Positions 25,115-34,068 of a DNA stretch of 59,837 nt are shown here, in pieces. Origin of the DNA: Deltaproteobacteria bacterium (GTDB lineage: Bacteria; Myxococcota_A; UBA796; UBA2385); the NCBI GenBank assembly GCA_016792625.1, contig JAEUKK010000073.1, forward strand, positions 1 through 59,837. Direction: 5' to 3'. Position 1 is the first letter of the stretch. Each line of letters begins with the position of its first letter. The notes beneath the pieces were generated by a model. The model was not told where the DNA came from. It made no database searches and was given only the letters and a program-made list of their open reading frames with translations. The translations under genes and the position numbers were made by a program.

Positions 25115-26407
25115 TCAGATCGTGAGGCCCCAGGTGCGCCTTGCGGCCTCTGCCAGCTCGTCGTGGAAGCGGGGGTGGGCCACCGCGATGAGCGCCCGGG
25201 CCCGCTCGCTGAGCGAGCGCCCGCGCAGCTCGGCCACGCCGAACTCGGTCACGATGGTCTGCACGTGCGCCCGGGTGGTCACCACGCCCGCGCCGGGGTC
25301 GAGCACCGGCCGAATGCGCGAGAGCGTGCCGCCCGCCGCTGTAGACGGCAAGGCGATGATCGCGCGGCCGCCTTCGCTCAGGCTGGCGCCCCGCATGAAG
25401 TCCATCTGGCCGCCGACGCCGGAGTAGATCTGCGTGCCGATGCTGTCGGCGCAGACCTGCCCGCTGAGATCGACCTGCAGCGCGCTGTTGATGGCGACCA
25501 CGCGGTCGTTTTTGCGGATGATGCTCGTGTCGTTGACGTAGGCGATGTCGAGGAAGGCGACCTCGGGGTTGTCGTCGACGAAGTCGTAGAGCGCGCGGGT
25601 GCCCATGACAAAACCGGTCACGATCTGGCCGGGGCGCTTCTGCTTGCGGCGGTTGTTGATGACCCCGGCGTGCACCAGGGGCAGCACCCCGTCGCTGAAC
25701 ATCTCGGTGTGCACGCCCAGGTCTTTGTGGTTGTGCAGGCAGCGCAGGGCCGCGTCGGGGATGGCGCCGATGCCCATTTGTAGGCAGGCCCCGTCGGGGA
25801 TCAGGCTGGCCACGTGCGCGCCGATCGCCGCGGTGACCGGGTCTTCGGGTGCGGGCGGGTGCTCGGGCAGCTCGACCGCCTCTTCGAAGACCGTGTGCAG
25901 GCGGTCATAGGCGATGAGGCTCTCGCCGTGGGTGCGCGGCATGCGCGGGTTGACGTGGGCGATGATGGTGTCGGCCACCTCGAGCGCGGCGCGGGTGGCC
26001 TCGACCGAGATGCCCAGCGTGCACTGGCCGTGTTTGTCGGGCGGGCTGACCTGGATGAGGGCCACGTCGACCCGCTGCTCGCGCCGGCGGAAAAGCTTGG
26101 GGATCTCGGACAGGAAAATGGGCACGTAGTCGGCGTCGCCGCCGTTCACGAGCGCGCGGGTGTGGGCGCCCACGAAGTAGCAGCGCTGCCGCAGGCGCCC
26201 CCGCAGCCGGGGGTCGGCCAGCGCGCCCGCCCGCTCGGTGTGCAGCTGCAGCAGGGTGATCTCGGTGAGCTGCGCGTCGTTGAGCAGGCGAGCGGCGAGG
26301 CCGTCGAGCAGGCGGCTCGGCGTGCCGGCCATCGACTGGGTCCAGACCTGGTCGCCGCGCTGCAGCGGGGCGAGGGCCTCTTCGGGGCTGTGGGCGCGGA
26401 TGGGCAT
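25115..26407 (-). CDS. Acetyl-CoA hydrolase/CoA-transferase family protein
   Basis: A 430-residue member of the acetyl-CoA hydrolase/transferase family (Ach1, 4-hydroxybutyrate or butyrate CoA-transferase). Matching blocks are the N-terminal Rossmann-like half, LQMGIGAIPDAAL (209-221), the active-site HTEMFSDG with Glu235 as the CoA-thioester-forming residue, and GGQMDFMRGASLS and IVTEFGVAELRG in the C-terminal half. Length fits the family (about 430). It transfers CoA between short-chain acids, for example from acetyl-CoA. Which acid cannot be told from sequence. It sits upstream of the lipoprotein at 24267 on the same strand with a 230-base gap, so it is probably its own unit. Confidence 0.92.
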   Translation of the reverse strand: MPIRAHSPEEALAPLQRGDQVWTQSMAGTPSRLLDGLAARLLNDAQLTEITLLQLHTERAGALADPRLRGRLRQRCYFVGAHTRALVNGGDADYVPIFLSEIPKLFRRREQRVDVALIQVSPPDKHGQCTLGISVEATRAALEVADTIIAHVNPRMPRTHGESLIAYDRLHTVFEEAVELPEHPPAPEDPVTAAIGAHVASLIPDGACLQMGIGAIPDAALRCLHNHKDLGVHTEMFSDGVLPLVHAGVINNRRKQKRPGQIVTGFVMGTRALYDFVDDNPEVAFLDIAYVNDTSIIRKNDRVVAINSALQVDLSGQVCADSIGTQIYSGVGGQMDFMRGASLSEGGRAIIALPSTAAGGTLSRIRPVLDPGAGVVTTRAHVQTIVTEFGVAELRGRSLSERARALIAVAHPRFHDELAEAARRTWGLTI

Positions 26408-26510
26408 CGGGGGGCCTCCTCGGCGCGGGCCCTACTGCTGCGCTGCAGCAGGGGCAAGCGGAGGTGGCCCCGGCGCTGACTTGGCGCAGCCTGTGGCGGG
26501 GAGCGCGGGC

Positions 26511-27134
26511 TTAGACCTGCCGGATCCACTGCTCCAAGGCGGGGAGCTCGGCCCGGGCGAGGGTGTCGAGCAGCCGGCCCGGGTCGGTCTCGCTGTGGAT
26601 GAGGTCTTTGTGCAGGTCGCGGATAAAACCCTGGTGGTGCGCCTGCTGGATGAAGGCCAGCAGCAGGTCGTAGAAGCCGTCGGTGTTGAGCACGCCCACC
26701 GGCTTGTCGTGGAAGCGCAGCTGCGTCCAGGTGGTGACCTCGAACAGCTCTTCAAGGGTGCCAAAACCGCCCGGCAAGGCCACGAACGCGTCGGCGAGCT
26801 GGCCCATCATCATCTTGCGGGCGTGCATGCCCTCGACCACAAAGAGCTCGGTGCAGCCGAGGTGGCCGAGCTCATGGGCCATCAACTTCTGGGGGATGAC
26901 CCCGTAGACCCGGCCGCCGCCGGCGAGCATGGCGTCGGCCAGCTCGCCCATGAGCCCGACCCGGCCGCCGCCGAAGACGAGGTCGATGCCGCGCTGCAGC
27001 AAGGCCCCGGCCATCGCCCGGGCCGCGGCCCGGTAGCGCTCGTCGATGTGGTTGCTGGAGCCGCAGTAGACGCAGACCCGGCGCAGGCGGCGCTGCGGCG
27101 GGCTCGGGGCGGCGGAGGGGGCGCTGGCGGGCAT
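26511..27134 (-). CDS. LOG-family protein (nucleotide 5'-phosphate ribohydrolase-like)
   Basis: A 207-residue Rossmann-like protein of the LOG/TIGR00730 family. CVYCGSSN (21-28) begins the fold, LVFGGGRVGLMG follows, and the catalytic pair is EGMHARK (101-107) and PGGFGTLEE (121-129). In plants and several bacteria these enzymes release adenine from AMP or cytokinin nucleotides by cleaving the N-glycosidic bond; bacterial roles vary. All signature residues are present. A same-strand open frame extends to 27314, but that part overlaps the neighbouring gene at 27145-28947 in a different frame and is not credible, so the ATG at 27134 is chosen. Confidence 0.92.
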   Translation of the reverse strand: MPASAPSAAPSPPQRRLRRVCVYCGSSNHIDERYRAAARAMAGALLQRGIDLVFGGGRVGLMGELADAMLAGGGRVYGVIPQKLMAHELGHLGCTELFVVEGMHARKMMMGQLADAFVALPGGFGTLEELFEVTTWTQLRFHDKPVGVLNTDGFYDLLLAFIQQAHHQGFIRDLHKDLIHSETDPGRLLDTLARAELPALEQWIRQV

Positions 27135-27144
27135 GGCGCGGACC

Positions 27145-28947
27145 TTAGAGGGGGACGCGGTGGAGGAAGGCGTCGCTGACGCCATAGAGGGCGCGCGTGT
27201 CTTCGCCGCCGTCGAGGCTGCACTCGAGGTCGCCGCGGCTCGTGCCGGCGAACCAGAGCGCGGTGGGGCTGACCGCGACGCTGGCGCAGTCCTCGGCGCC
27301 GGCGGCGCTGCCAAAGCCGGTGAGGCTGACCGGGTTGAGCGCGGTGTCGAGCTTGGCGACGAAGCAGTCGACCGAGCCCACCGGGTCGAGGATGGTGCCG
27401 CCCACGTCGAGCAGGCCGCCGTAGCTGCCCAGCGCGTAGAGCTCGCCGATCGGGCTCACCGCGAGGGCGGCGACCCGGTCGGCGCCGGCCGAGCCGAGGC
27501 GGCGGGCGCTCCACACGGTGCCGTCGCCGGCGACGCTGAGCACGAGGCCATCCTCGACCTCGGCGGTGGGCAGCTCATAGGGCGCCCCGGTGTAGCCGCC
27601 GCCGACGAAGAGCAGGCCCCCCAGCGCGCCGATCGAGGTGCCGGTCAGGCCCGCGCCGCTCTGGCCGAAGGTGGTGAAGCTCAGCACCGCGCCCGTGCCC
27701 GCGTTGAGCTTGGCCAAGAAGAGGTCGCTGGTGCCGACCGCGGCCACCGCCTCGCTGGGCGTGTCGCTGGGCGGGCTGATCGAGCCGCTGAAGGTGCCGA
27801 GCACCCACAGGTCGCCGGTATTGCTGAAAGCGACGTCGTTGACGTTGACCTCGCCGGTGGACACGCCGGCCGCGAAGGGCTTGGCCCAGAGCAGCAGGCC
27901 GTCGGCGTCGTAGCGGGCCACAAAGGCGTTCTTGCTGTGGGTGGCGTTGATGAAGGCGGCGTCTTCGGGCGGGGCGCCGGGGTTGACCATGAGGTTGGTC
28001 TCGAAGGTGCCGCCGACCACGAGGCCGTCGCCGGCCAGCAGGGCGGTGGTGGCCCGCTCGGCCCCCGCGCCGCCCATGCTCCAGGCCCAGATCGGCTCGC
28101 CGTCGGCGTCAAAGCGGGCGAAGAAGGCGTCATTGCCGCCCATGCTCGTGCGGAAGGTGCGCACGGCCTCGCGGTCGAAGTAGACCGTGCCGGCCAAGGC
28201 GCCCACCGCGAAGGTGTCGCCGGCGTCTGTGGCGGCCAGATCGGTGATTTGGAAGAGGTCATCGCCGCTGAGCAGCATGGTGGTCATCACGGCGCGCTCT
28301 TCGGAGTAGCGCTGGATGCCCCAGTCGGGGCCGTCGGTGTCGGCGGTGATGCCCTGGGTGGTGTCGGTGTCGGGGCTGACCCGCTTGTCGGCCTGCACCG
28401 CGAGCAGCGCGCCCGCGGCCGACCAGCCGGCGACGCCGCCCACCGCTGTCGCGTCGCGGCCGGCCACGACCACCGGCCAGGCGGGGCCGGCCTCGCGCAC
28501 GTCTTCGTCGATCTCGCCGTCGCAGTCGTTGTCACGGGTGTCGGCGTAGTCTTCGACGCCGGGGTGGACCTCGGGGTCGCCGTCGTCGCAGTCGGGGCCC
28601 TCGCTGCCGCCCGGGTAGCCGTCGAGGTCGATGTCGTTGAGATCGCCCCGGAAACAGTCTTGGTCGATGCCGTCGTAGGGGATCTCGGGCGCGCCGGGGT
28701 AGACCGTGTTGTCGTCGGGGCCGCAGTCGGAGTCGTCGGGGTAGCCGTCGCCGTCGCTGTCGGGCGCCGGGCCCGTGTCGACGCCGCCGTCGCCCGCCCC
28801 GTCGGCGCCATCGGCTGTGCCATCGGCGCCGCCCGAGTCTTCCCCGCCGCCATCACCGCCCTGGTCGGTTTTCTCGTCGCCGGTGCAGGCGGTGAGGGCC
28901 AACAACAGCAAGGGGAGGGCGGGGCGCAGCAGGAGGAGGGGGCGCAT
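27145..28947 (-). CDS. MopE-like repeat lipoprotein with beta-propeller-like domain
   Basis: A 600-residue lipoprotein: signal MRPLLLLRPALPLLLLALTAC, a Gly/Asp-rich linker, then two to three MopE-type acidic repeats (DSDGDGYPDDSDCGPDD; DNDCDGEIDED), probably metal-binding. Residues about 190-600 repeat a pattern like GGNDAFFARFDADGEPIWAW, the SBBP/beta-propeller repeat that builds extracellular propellers, with repeats such as NAFVARYDADG and DLFLAKLNAGTG. It probably sits on the outer surface. GGAGCTCCG precedes the ATG at 28947; a longer frame upstream is not supported. It is divergent from the selenoprotein gene, sharing a 109-base promoter region. Confidence 0.85.
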   Translation of the reverse strand: MRPLLLLRPALPLLLLALTACTGDEKTDQGGDGGGEDSGGADGTADGADGAGDGGVDTGPAPDSDGDGYPDDSDCGPDDNTVYPGAPEIPYDGIDQDCFRGDLNDIDLDGYPGGSEGPDCDDGDPEVHPGVEDYADTRDNDCDGEIDEDVREAGPAWPVVVAGRDATAVGGVAGWSAAGALLAVQADKRVSPDTDTTQGITADTDGPDWGIQRYSEERAVMTTMLLSGDDLFQITDLAATDAGDTFAVGALAGTVYFDREAVRTFRTSMGGNDAFFARFDADGEPIWAWSMGGAGAERATTALLAGDGLVVGGTFETNLMVNPGAPPEDAAFINATHSKNAFVARYDADGLLLWAKPFAAGVSTGEVNVNDVAFSNTGDLWVLGTFSGSISPPSDTPSEAVAAVGTSDLFLAKLNAGTGAVLSFTTFGQSGAGLTGTSIGALGGLLFVGGGYTGAPYELPTAEVEDGLVLSVAGDGTVWSARRLGSAGADRVAALAVSPIGELYALGSYGGLLDVGGTILDPVGSVDCFVAKLDTALNPVSLTGFGSAAGAEDCASVAVSPTALWFAGTSRGDLECSLDGGEDTRALYGVSDAFLHRVPL

Positions 28948-29056
28948 CGGAGCTCCAGGGGGCGCGGGCTTGGGGGGCGGCAGAGCAGGGCCGCATGGTA
29001 GCGCAGGCGGAGCCGCGCGCCGCCCGCCTGTGCGATGCTGCGCGCCTGGAGGTCGC

Positions 29057-29719
29057 ATGCGCCCGCGTTGGTTCAAGAACGCCCCCCACATCATTGTCCT
29101 CGCGGGCTGGGCGACGCTCGGCGCCTGCGCGTCGACCGGCCCCGACAAGGGGAGCGGCGGCGATGGCGCCACCGACAGCGGCGCGGGCGCCGACGGCGGT
29201 GGCGCGGATGGCGCCGCGGACGGCGACAGCGGAGCGACCCCGCCCTCTTTCCACGGGACGCGCCCCGACGAGGCCCTGCCGGCGCCCGACTTCGCCGCCA
29301 CCAACCGGGACGGCGCTGCCCGCGACCGCGAAGACCTGCTCGGCGGCCCCACCGTGATGTGGTTTTACCCGGCGGCCACGACGGCGGGTTGAACGGTGGA
29401 GGGTTGCGGGTACCGCGACCTCCAGGGAGACTTTGACGCGCTGGGCGTGCAGATCGTGGGCGTGAGCTTCGACCCGCCCGCGGTCAACCAAGGCTGGGCC
29501 GAGGAGGAGGGCTTCCTCTTCGAGCTGTGGACCGACGGCCCCGAGCGCCCGCTCGCGGTGCACTACCAAGCCGCGCGCGCCAGCTCGGCCGTGCCGCAGC
29601 GCAAGACGGTGGTGCTCGACCAAGATGGCGTGCTGCAGCTGGAGTACGAGGTGACCGCTCTGGGCACCCACCCTGGCCAGGTGCTCGAAGACTGCCGCAT
29701 CCTCTTCGGCGGGCGCTGA
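29057..29719 (+). CDS. Selenocysteine-containing lipoprotein peroxiredoxin (BCP-like), UGA at active site
   Basis: A 220-residue thioredoxin-fold peroxidase when TGA at 29390-29392 is read as selenocysteine (residue 112). The flanking residues are MWFYPAATTAG-U-TVEGCGYRD, which matches the BCP/AhpC active site YPxAxTPGCTxExC: UGA replaces the peroxidatic Cys, and Cys117 sits five residues on, as in E. coli BCP (Cys45/Cys50). The reading frame continues unbroken through the thioredoxin fold (VQIVGVSFDPP; RKTVVLDQDGV) to a normal stop. The N-terminus has a signal and lipobox (LGAC, Cys24), then a Gly/Asp linker, so it is a lipid-anchored extracytoplasmic enzyme. GGAGG precedes the ATG. A plain nonsense mutation is the alternative, but the position and the SECIS-like hairpin argue against it. 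Confidence 0.88.
29390..29424 (+). promoter_or_regulatory. Bacterial SECIS-like hairpin directly after the UGA Sec codon
   Basis: The UGA at 29390-29392 is followed by 9 bases and then GGTTGCGGGTACCGCGACC (29402-29420). Extending outward, 29398-29409 pairs with 29413-29423 with one bulged G. The apical part resembles the fdhF SECIS (GGUUGCAGGUCUGCACC), including GGUUGC and the GGU at the loop, and lies at a similar distance from the UGA. The element is inside the coding sequence, as in all bacterial SECIS elements that bind SelB. Confidence 0.78.
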
Positions 29720-29849
29720 AGGCGCGCAGCGGGCACGGGCCGGTCGGGCGCGGTGCGCGTACGCCACCTGCGCGCGCAAAAGCGCGTCGGCGGGCGCGCT
29801 TGCGTCGGTCGGGCGCGCGTGGCAGGCTGGGGCCTCTTTCGGAGCCCCG

Positions 29850-31610
29850 ATGCCCACCGCCGCCCGCGCCCTGCGCCCCGCCATCCTCCTCTTGTTGCTG
29901 CCTGGCGCCATTTTGGGCTGCGGCGACGACCCGGCCTCGAAGACCCCCAGCGAAGAGGGGGAAGACACCGCGCCCGTCGACCCGGGCCCGCGCGAGATCG
30001 ACCGGGTCTGCCCGGGTGATCCCGAGTGCCCCACCAACAGCGGCCCGCTGCAGGCCGGCGTGGCCCAGCGCGACATCACGCCCTGCTTCGAACAATGGGA
30101 GGATGTGAACCTCGACCAGGTATACCGGCCCGGCGATGACCTCTTCTTCGACTGCGGCTGCGACCAGCGCTGCCCCGATGACGCGGGTTACCCCGGGCCC
30201 GACGAAAAAGAGGCGAACGGCCTCTTTGACGCCGCCTGGATCGCTGGCTTTGGCCAAGGGCGGGCCGCGAACAGCGTGCACGACCCCATCGAGGCCCGGG
30301 TGCTCTACCTCGCCAGCGGCGAGACCAGCGTGGCCATCGTCACCCTCGACGTGGTGGGCTGGTTCTTCGACGACACCAAGCGGGTGCGCGAGGCGGTGGC
30401 CGCGGCGGGCACCGACGTCGATCTCGTCGTGGTGCACGCCAGTCACAACCACGAGGCCCCCGACACCATGGGCCAGTGGGGCGAGCGCTTCGGCAAGCGC
30501 GGGGTCGACAACGCTTGGCGCGACCAGATCGTGGCCGACGCCGCCGCCGCGGTGGCCGAGGCCGCGGCCAGCGCCGTGCCGGTGCGCATGGTGGCCGGGC
30601 AGGCCGACAGCGCCGCCCCCTTCGGCGCCAAGGGCACCCGCAACACCGTGCGCGACAGCCGCGACCCCGTGATCGTCGACGAGCAGGTCTACTCGGTGGT
30701 GTTTAGCGCCGAGACCGGCGCGACGGTCGCCACCTTGGTCAACTGGGGCAACCACCCCGAGGTGCTCAGCGGCGACAACACCGCGCTGACCAGTGACTTC
30801 GTGCACTACCTGCGGCGTGGGGTCGAAGAGGGGGTGCCCTCGGCCGTGGCCGGCGACCGGCGGGGCATCGGCGGCACGACCATCTTTATGAACGCCTCGG
30901 TGGGCGGCCTGATGACCCCGCTGGGCATCACGGTCACCGACTGGGACGGTGTCGACCACAGCGGCGACACCTTCGAGAAGGCTGAGGCGCTGGGCGAGGT
31001 CATCGCCGGCGTCGCGCTCGACGCGGTGCAAGACGGGGCCGAGCGCGGCCAGGTCGAGGCCCCGACCGTCGGGTTTAAGGCCGAGGGCTTCAACATCCCG
31101 GTGCAGAACATCGGCTTTCAGGCGCTCTTCCTCACCGGGGTCTTTGAGCGTGAATTGCTCGGCTACGACCCCGACCAGCCGATCACTGAGGCCAACCAGC
31201 CCCAGATCATGACCGAGATGGACCTCATCGAGGTGGGGCCGGTGCGCATCTTGACCGTGCCGGGCGAGCTCTTCCCCGAGCTGGCGATCGGCGGCTACGA
31301 TGGCAGCCGCCAAAACACCGACGAGGACGACTTTATCGACCCGGGCAACGAGGCGCCGCCCAACGTCGCCGCCGCGCCGGCCGGGCCCTACCTCAAGGAC
31401 CGGATGGGGGCCGAGCTGAACTTGATCATGGGCTTGGGCAACGACGAGATCGGCTACCTCGTGCCGCCCTACGACTATGTGCTGTCGGAGTCTTCGCCCT
31501 ACTTGTCCGAGGCGCCGGGCAACCACTACGAAGAGACCAACTCGGTCGGCCCGGCGGCGGTGCCCGCCATCCTCGGGGTCGCCGCGCTGCTGACCGCGGA
31601 GGGCGGCTGA
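29850..31610 (+). CDS. Neutral/alkaline ceramidase-like lipoprotein
   Basis: A 586-residue exported lipoprotein (signal ending ILGC). The mature part has features of the neutral/alkaline ceramidase N-terminal family (PF04734 type): AGVAQRDITP near the start, HASHNHEAPDTMG (zinc and substrate region), VNWGNHPEVLS, and a later PGELFPELAIGGYDG. Ceramidases hydrolyse ceramide to sphingosine and fatty acid; many bacterial members have untested substrates. Extra Cys pairs (CPGDPECPTN; CGCDQRC) suggest disulfides. It follows the selenoprotein after 130 bases and could be co-transcribed. GGAGCCCCG precedes the ATG. Confidence 0.83.
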   Translation: MPTAARALRPAILLLLLPGAILGCGDDPASKTPSEEGEDTAPVDPGPREIDRVCPGDPECPTNSGPLQAGVAQRDITPCFEQWEDVNLDQVYRPGDDLFFDCGCDQRCPDDAGYPGPDEKEANGLFDAAWIAGFGQGRAANSVHDPIEARVLYLASGETSVAIVTLDVVGWFFDDTKRVREAVAAAGTDVDLVVVHASHNHEAPDTMGQWGERFGKRGVDNAWRDQIVADAAAAVAEAAASAVPVRMVAGQADSAAPFGAKGTRNTVRDSRDPVIVDEQVYSVVFSAETGATVATLVNWGNHPEVLSGDNTALTSDFVHYLRRGVEEGVPSAVAGDRRGIGGTTIFMNASVGGLMTPLGITVTDWDGVDHSGDTFEKAEALGEVIAGVALDAVQDGAERGQVEAPTVGFKAEGFNIPVQNIGFQALFLTGVFERELLGYDPDQPITEANQPQIMTEMDLIEVGPVRILTVPGELFPELAIGGYDGSRQNTDEDDFIDPGNEAPPNVAAAPAGPYLKDRMGAELNLIMGLGNDEIGYLVPPYDYVLSESSPYLSEAPGNHYEETNSVGPAAVPAILGVAALLTAEGG

Positions 31611-31690
31611 GGCCGGCGGCGCGGTCTGCGGCTGGGGGGCCCCTCCCCAGCGCGGCCCGGCGTGCTTAGGCGGCCGCCTTGGAGGCCTCC

Positions 31691-32644
31691 ATGCGCGATC
31701 CGTACCAAGTGCTCGGCGTGAGCAAGAGCGCCAGCTCTGAAGACATCCGCCGCGAGTACAAGAAGCTGGCCCGCCAGTTTCACCCCGACCTCAACAAAGA
31801 GCCCGCCGCGCAGGATCGGTTCAAAGAGGTCAACCAAGCCTACGAGATCATCGGCGAAGACGAGAAGCGTAAGCTCTGGGATGAGTTCGGCGAGGTCAGC
31901 ACCAAGCCGGGCTTTAACGCCGAGCAAGCCCGGGCCTACCGCTCGATGGGCGGCGGATTTGGGGGCGGCGGTGGCGTCCCCATGGACATGGATGACCTGC
32001 TCAGCCAGATGTTCGGCGGCGGAGGCGGTGGTGGCGGCCCCTTCGGCGGGGGCGGCGGCCCGCGGGGCGGCCCGCGCGGGCCGATGGGTTTTGGCAGCCC
32101 CGGCGAGGACGTGCGGGTCAAGCTGCGCGTGAAGATCACCGACGTGCTGCAGCAAGAGCCGGTGAGCGTGAGCTTCTTGCGTCCCGACCACAATGGCGTG
32201 CCAGTCAGCGATGTGGTCAAGACCCGCATCAAGCCGGGCACGCCTGAGGGCGGCGAGCTGCGGGTGCGCGGCAAAGGTGGCCACGGCCAGCCCGCGGGTG
32301 ACCTGGTCATCGAGGTGCGCTACGCCCTGCCCGAGGGCGCGCGCGCAGACGGCGATGACGTGGTGATGGACCTTCCCATCACGCTGCATGAGGCGCTGGC
32401 CGGCGGCGCGGTCGACGTGCCCACGCCCGATGGCGCGGTGAAGCTCAAGATCCCCGCGGGCAGCAGCGGCGGGCAGCGCCTGCGCATCAAGGACCGGGGC
32501 CTGCCCTGCAAGGCCGGGCGCGGGCACCTCTATGTCGTGCTGCGGCCCACTGTGCCCAAGACCGCCGACCCCGAGGCCCTGCGCTTGGCCGCCGCCCTCG
32601 ACGCCTTCGCCAGCGCGCCGGTGCGCGAGGGCCTCGGCTTCTGA
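31691..32644 (+). CDS. DnaJ-type co-chaperone (CbpA-like, no zinc finger)
   Basis: A 317-residue Hsp40. The J-domain (residues 1-66) has YQVLGVSKSASSEDIRREYK and the HPD triad in QFHPDLNKE, which stimulates DnaK ATPase. A Gly-rich region (about 90-140) with poly-Gly runs follows, then the C-terminal substrate-binding domain (VKLRVKITDVL; GGELRVRGKGGHG; DVPTPDGAVKLKIPAG). The CxxCxGxG zinc repeats of true DnaJ are absent, so it is a CbpA-type class II Hsp40. Sequence TTGGAGGCCTCC precedes ATG 31691, which fixes the start. No dnaK or grpE is nearby. Confidence 0.92.
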   Translation: MRDPYQVLGVSKSASSEDIRREYKKLARQFHPDLNKEPAAQDRFKEVNQAYEIIGEDEKRKLWDEFGEVSTKPGFNAEQARAYRSMGGGFGGGGGVPMDMDDLLSQMFGGGGGGGGPFGGGGGPRGGPRGPMGFGSPGEDVRVKLRVKITDVLQQEPVSVSFLRPDHNGVPVSDVVKTRIKPGTPEGGELRVRGKGGHGQPAGDLVIEVRYALPEGARADGDDVVMDLPITLHEALAGGAVDVPTPDGAVKLKIPAGSSGGQRLRIKDRGLPCKAGRGHLYVVLRPTVPKTADPEALRLAAALDAFASAPVREGLGF

Positions 32645-32846
32645 GCGGAGGCTGCCGCGTGGCACGGGAAGCGCACCGCCCCGCTTGAAAAGGCGGCCAG
32701 ATCGGGCCACACTGCGGGGGATGCGGGGGGAGCGCGCGGGCCGGTCGGTCTGGCGCGCCGGTCGGTGGGCGCGGGGCGCTCATTCCGTCGCCCTGCTCGT
32801 GCACCACGGTGGTTTGGCCGGGCGCCCATCGCCCGAGGGAGGAGAC

Positions 32847-33797
32847 ATGCGCAAGTTCATTTGGGTGGTCGCGCTCGCGGCCGCGTGCAGCGGCGGGGAC
32901 AAGGGCGGCAGCAGCGACACGGGCAGTGGCAGCGGCGACGGCGGCGGCGGCGAGAGCTCCGGCGACGGCGGCTCGGACGGCGGCGGCGACGGCACTGGCG
33001 ACCAGGCCGACTATATCAACACGGCCGTGACCCCGGTCGGCGACTTCACCGGCTTTGAGGCTGGTTATGGCGGCGCTTGGCTGAACACCGACCCGACGGT
33101 CGCCCCCACCGAGTTCACCCTGCAGGCGCAGGTCCTCGACTTCCAGGAGGACACCCCGGTCGCCGACGCCACGGTCGACTTCTACCTGACCGACGCGGTG
33201 ACCGCCGTTCCCGAGCTCAGCGGCGTGACCGACCCGGGCGGCAACGTGGCCTTCGCCGTGCCGACCTGCACCCCGCTGACCTACAAGACCTCGACCGACG
33301 CGGCCCTCGAAGAGACCGTTCCGACCTTCGAGGCCCACCAGGTCTACGGCGTGGGCACCAGCAGCGACACCCTCAACAGCGTGTCGACGACCACCTACAA
33401 CCTGATCCCCTCCCTGCTCGGCGTCAGCGTCCAGGACGGCAAGGCCACCGCGGCCGGCACCGCCTACGACATGAACGACGACCCGATCACCGGCGCCCAG
33501 GTCGTGGTGAAGAGCCTCGTTGACGACAGCATCCCCGATGGCGTGGTCGTCAAGTACTTCGTCGACAGCTTCCCCAACCGCAGCCAGCCCGAGACCTCGC
33601 CTGACGGCCTGTGGGTGGCCATCAACATCCCCGCTGGCGAGTGGAAGGTCGAGATGTGGGTGAGCGACGGCGCCGGCGGCCACCTGCTGATGGGCCAGAG
33701 CAAGCTGACCGTCTTCGGCAACAGCATCAACATCTCGAACATCTACACCGGCTTTGACTCGGTGAAGTACCCCTCGAGCTGCTTCGCCTCGCGCTGA
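32847..33797 (+). CDS. Surface lipoprotein with Gly/Ser/Asp linker, unknown
   Basis: A 316-residue predicted lipoprotein. The short signal MRKFIWVVALAAAC (lipobox AAAC) is followed by a low-complexity Ser/Gly/Asp linker (to about residue 53) and then beta-rich sequence. Parts such as ATVDFYLTDAV and SGVTDPGGNVAF and later AYDMNDDPITGAQVVVK look like carboxypeptidase-regulatory/transthyretin-like or Ig-like modules in two copies. No family can be assigned. Codon use is the cleanest of the region (nearly all G/C third positions), suggesting high expression. GAGGGAGGAGAC precedes the ATG, and a strong intrinsic terminator follows, so this is a single-gene unit. Confidence 0.77.
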   Translation: MRKFIWVVALAAACSGGDKGGSSDTGSGSGDGGGGESSGDGGSDGGGDGTGDQADYINTAVTPVGDFTGFEAGYGGAWLNTDPTVAPTEFTLQAQVLDFQEDTPVADATVDFYLTDAVTAVPELSGVTDPGGNVAFAVPTCTPLTYKTSTDAALEETVPTFEAHQVYGVGTSSDTLNSVSTTTYNLIPSLLGVSVQDGKATAAGTAYDMNDDPITGAQVVVKSLVDDSIPDGVVVKYFVDSFPNRSQPETSPDGLWVAINIPAGEWKVEMWVSDGAGGHLLMGQSKLTVFGNSINISNIYTGFDSVKYPSSCFASR

Positions 33798-33832
33798 AGC
33801 GCCCGGAAGGTGCCGTCGCCGGCACCGGGGTT

Positions 33833-33867
33833 GAGGCCAGCCGCCCAGGCTGGCCTCTTCGGTTTTT
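33833..33867 (+). terminator. Strong intrinsic terminator
   Basis: A perfect 10-base-pair stem, GAGGCCAGCC (33833-33842) with GGCTGGCCTC (33848-33857), a 5-base loop, then TTCGGTTTTT. It lies 36 bases after the lipoprotein stop codon. Confidence 0.9.
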
Positions 33868-33972
33868 CGCGGGGGCCCGCCGAAGCGGCGGGGCGGGCTG
33901 CGCTCCGCCCGGACCGCGTGGTGTAGGCTCGGGCGCCCTGGCGGTGGGGCGGTCCGTCCGCCCACCCCCTCT

Positions 33973-34028
33973 GCGCTCATTCCTCCGCGCTCATTCCTCT
34001 GCGCTCATTCCTCCGCGCTCATTCCTCC
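33973..34028 (+). repeat. Four tandem copies of a 14-base repeat upstream of porin gene
   Basis: The unit GCGCTCATTCCTCC is repeated four times with one T/C difference in the second copy (33973, 33987, 34001, 34015). The array ends 40 bases before the porin-like ATG and would lie in its leader or promoter. It encodes nothing credible. Confidence 0.9.
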
Positions 34029-34068
34029 GCCCCATCGCGCCCCGCGCGCCTCGGCCCCTGGAGCTGCC

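Noticed and set aside
29390..29392. TGA in the peroxiredoxin read as an ordinary nonsense mutation or two separate genes
   Set aside because: It sits precisely at the catalytic Cys, the frame continues cleanly, and a SECIS-like hairpin follows. I keep selenocysteine as the better reading, not proven.
31611..31690. Hairpin GCTGGGG/CCCCAGC after the ceramidase-like gene as a terminator
   Set aside because: There is no T-tract after it, so I did not annotate it.
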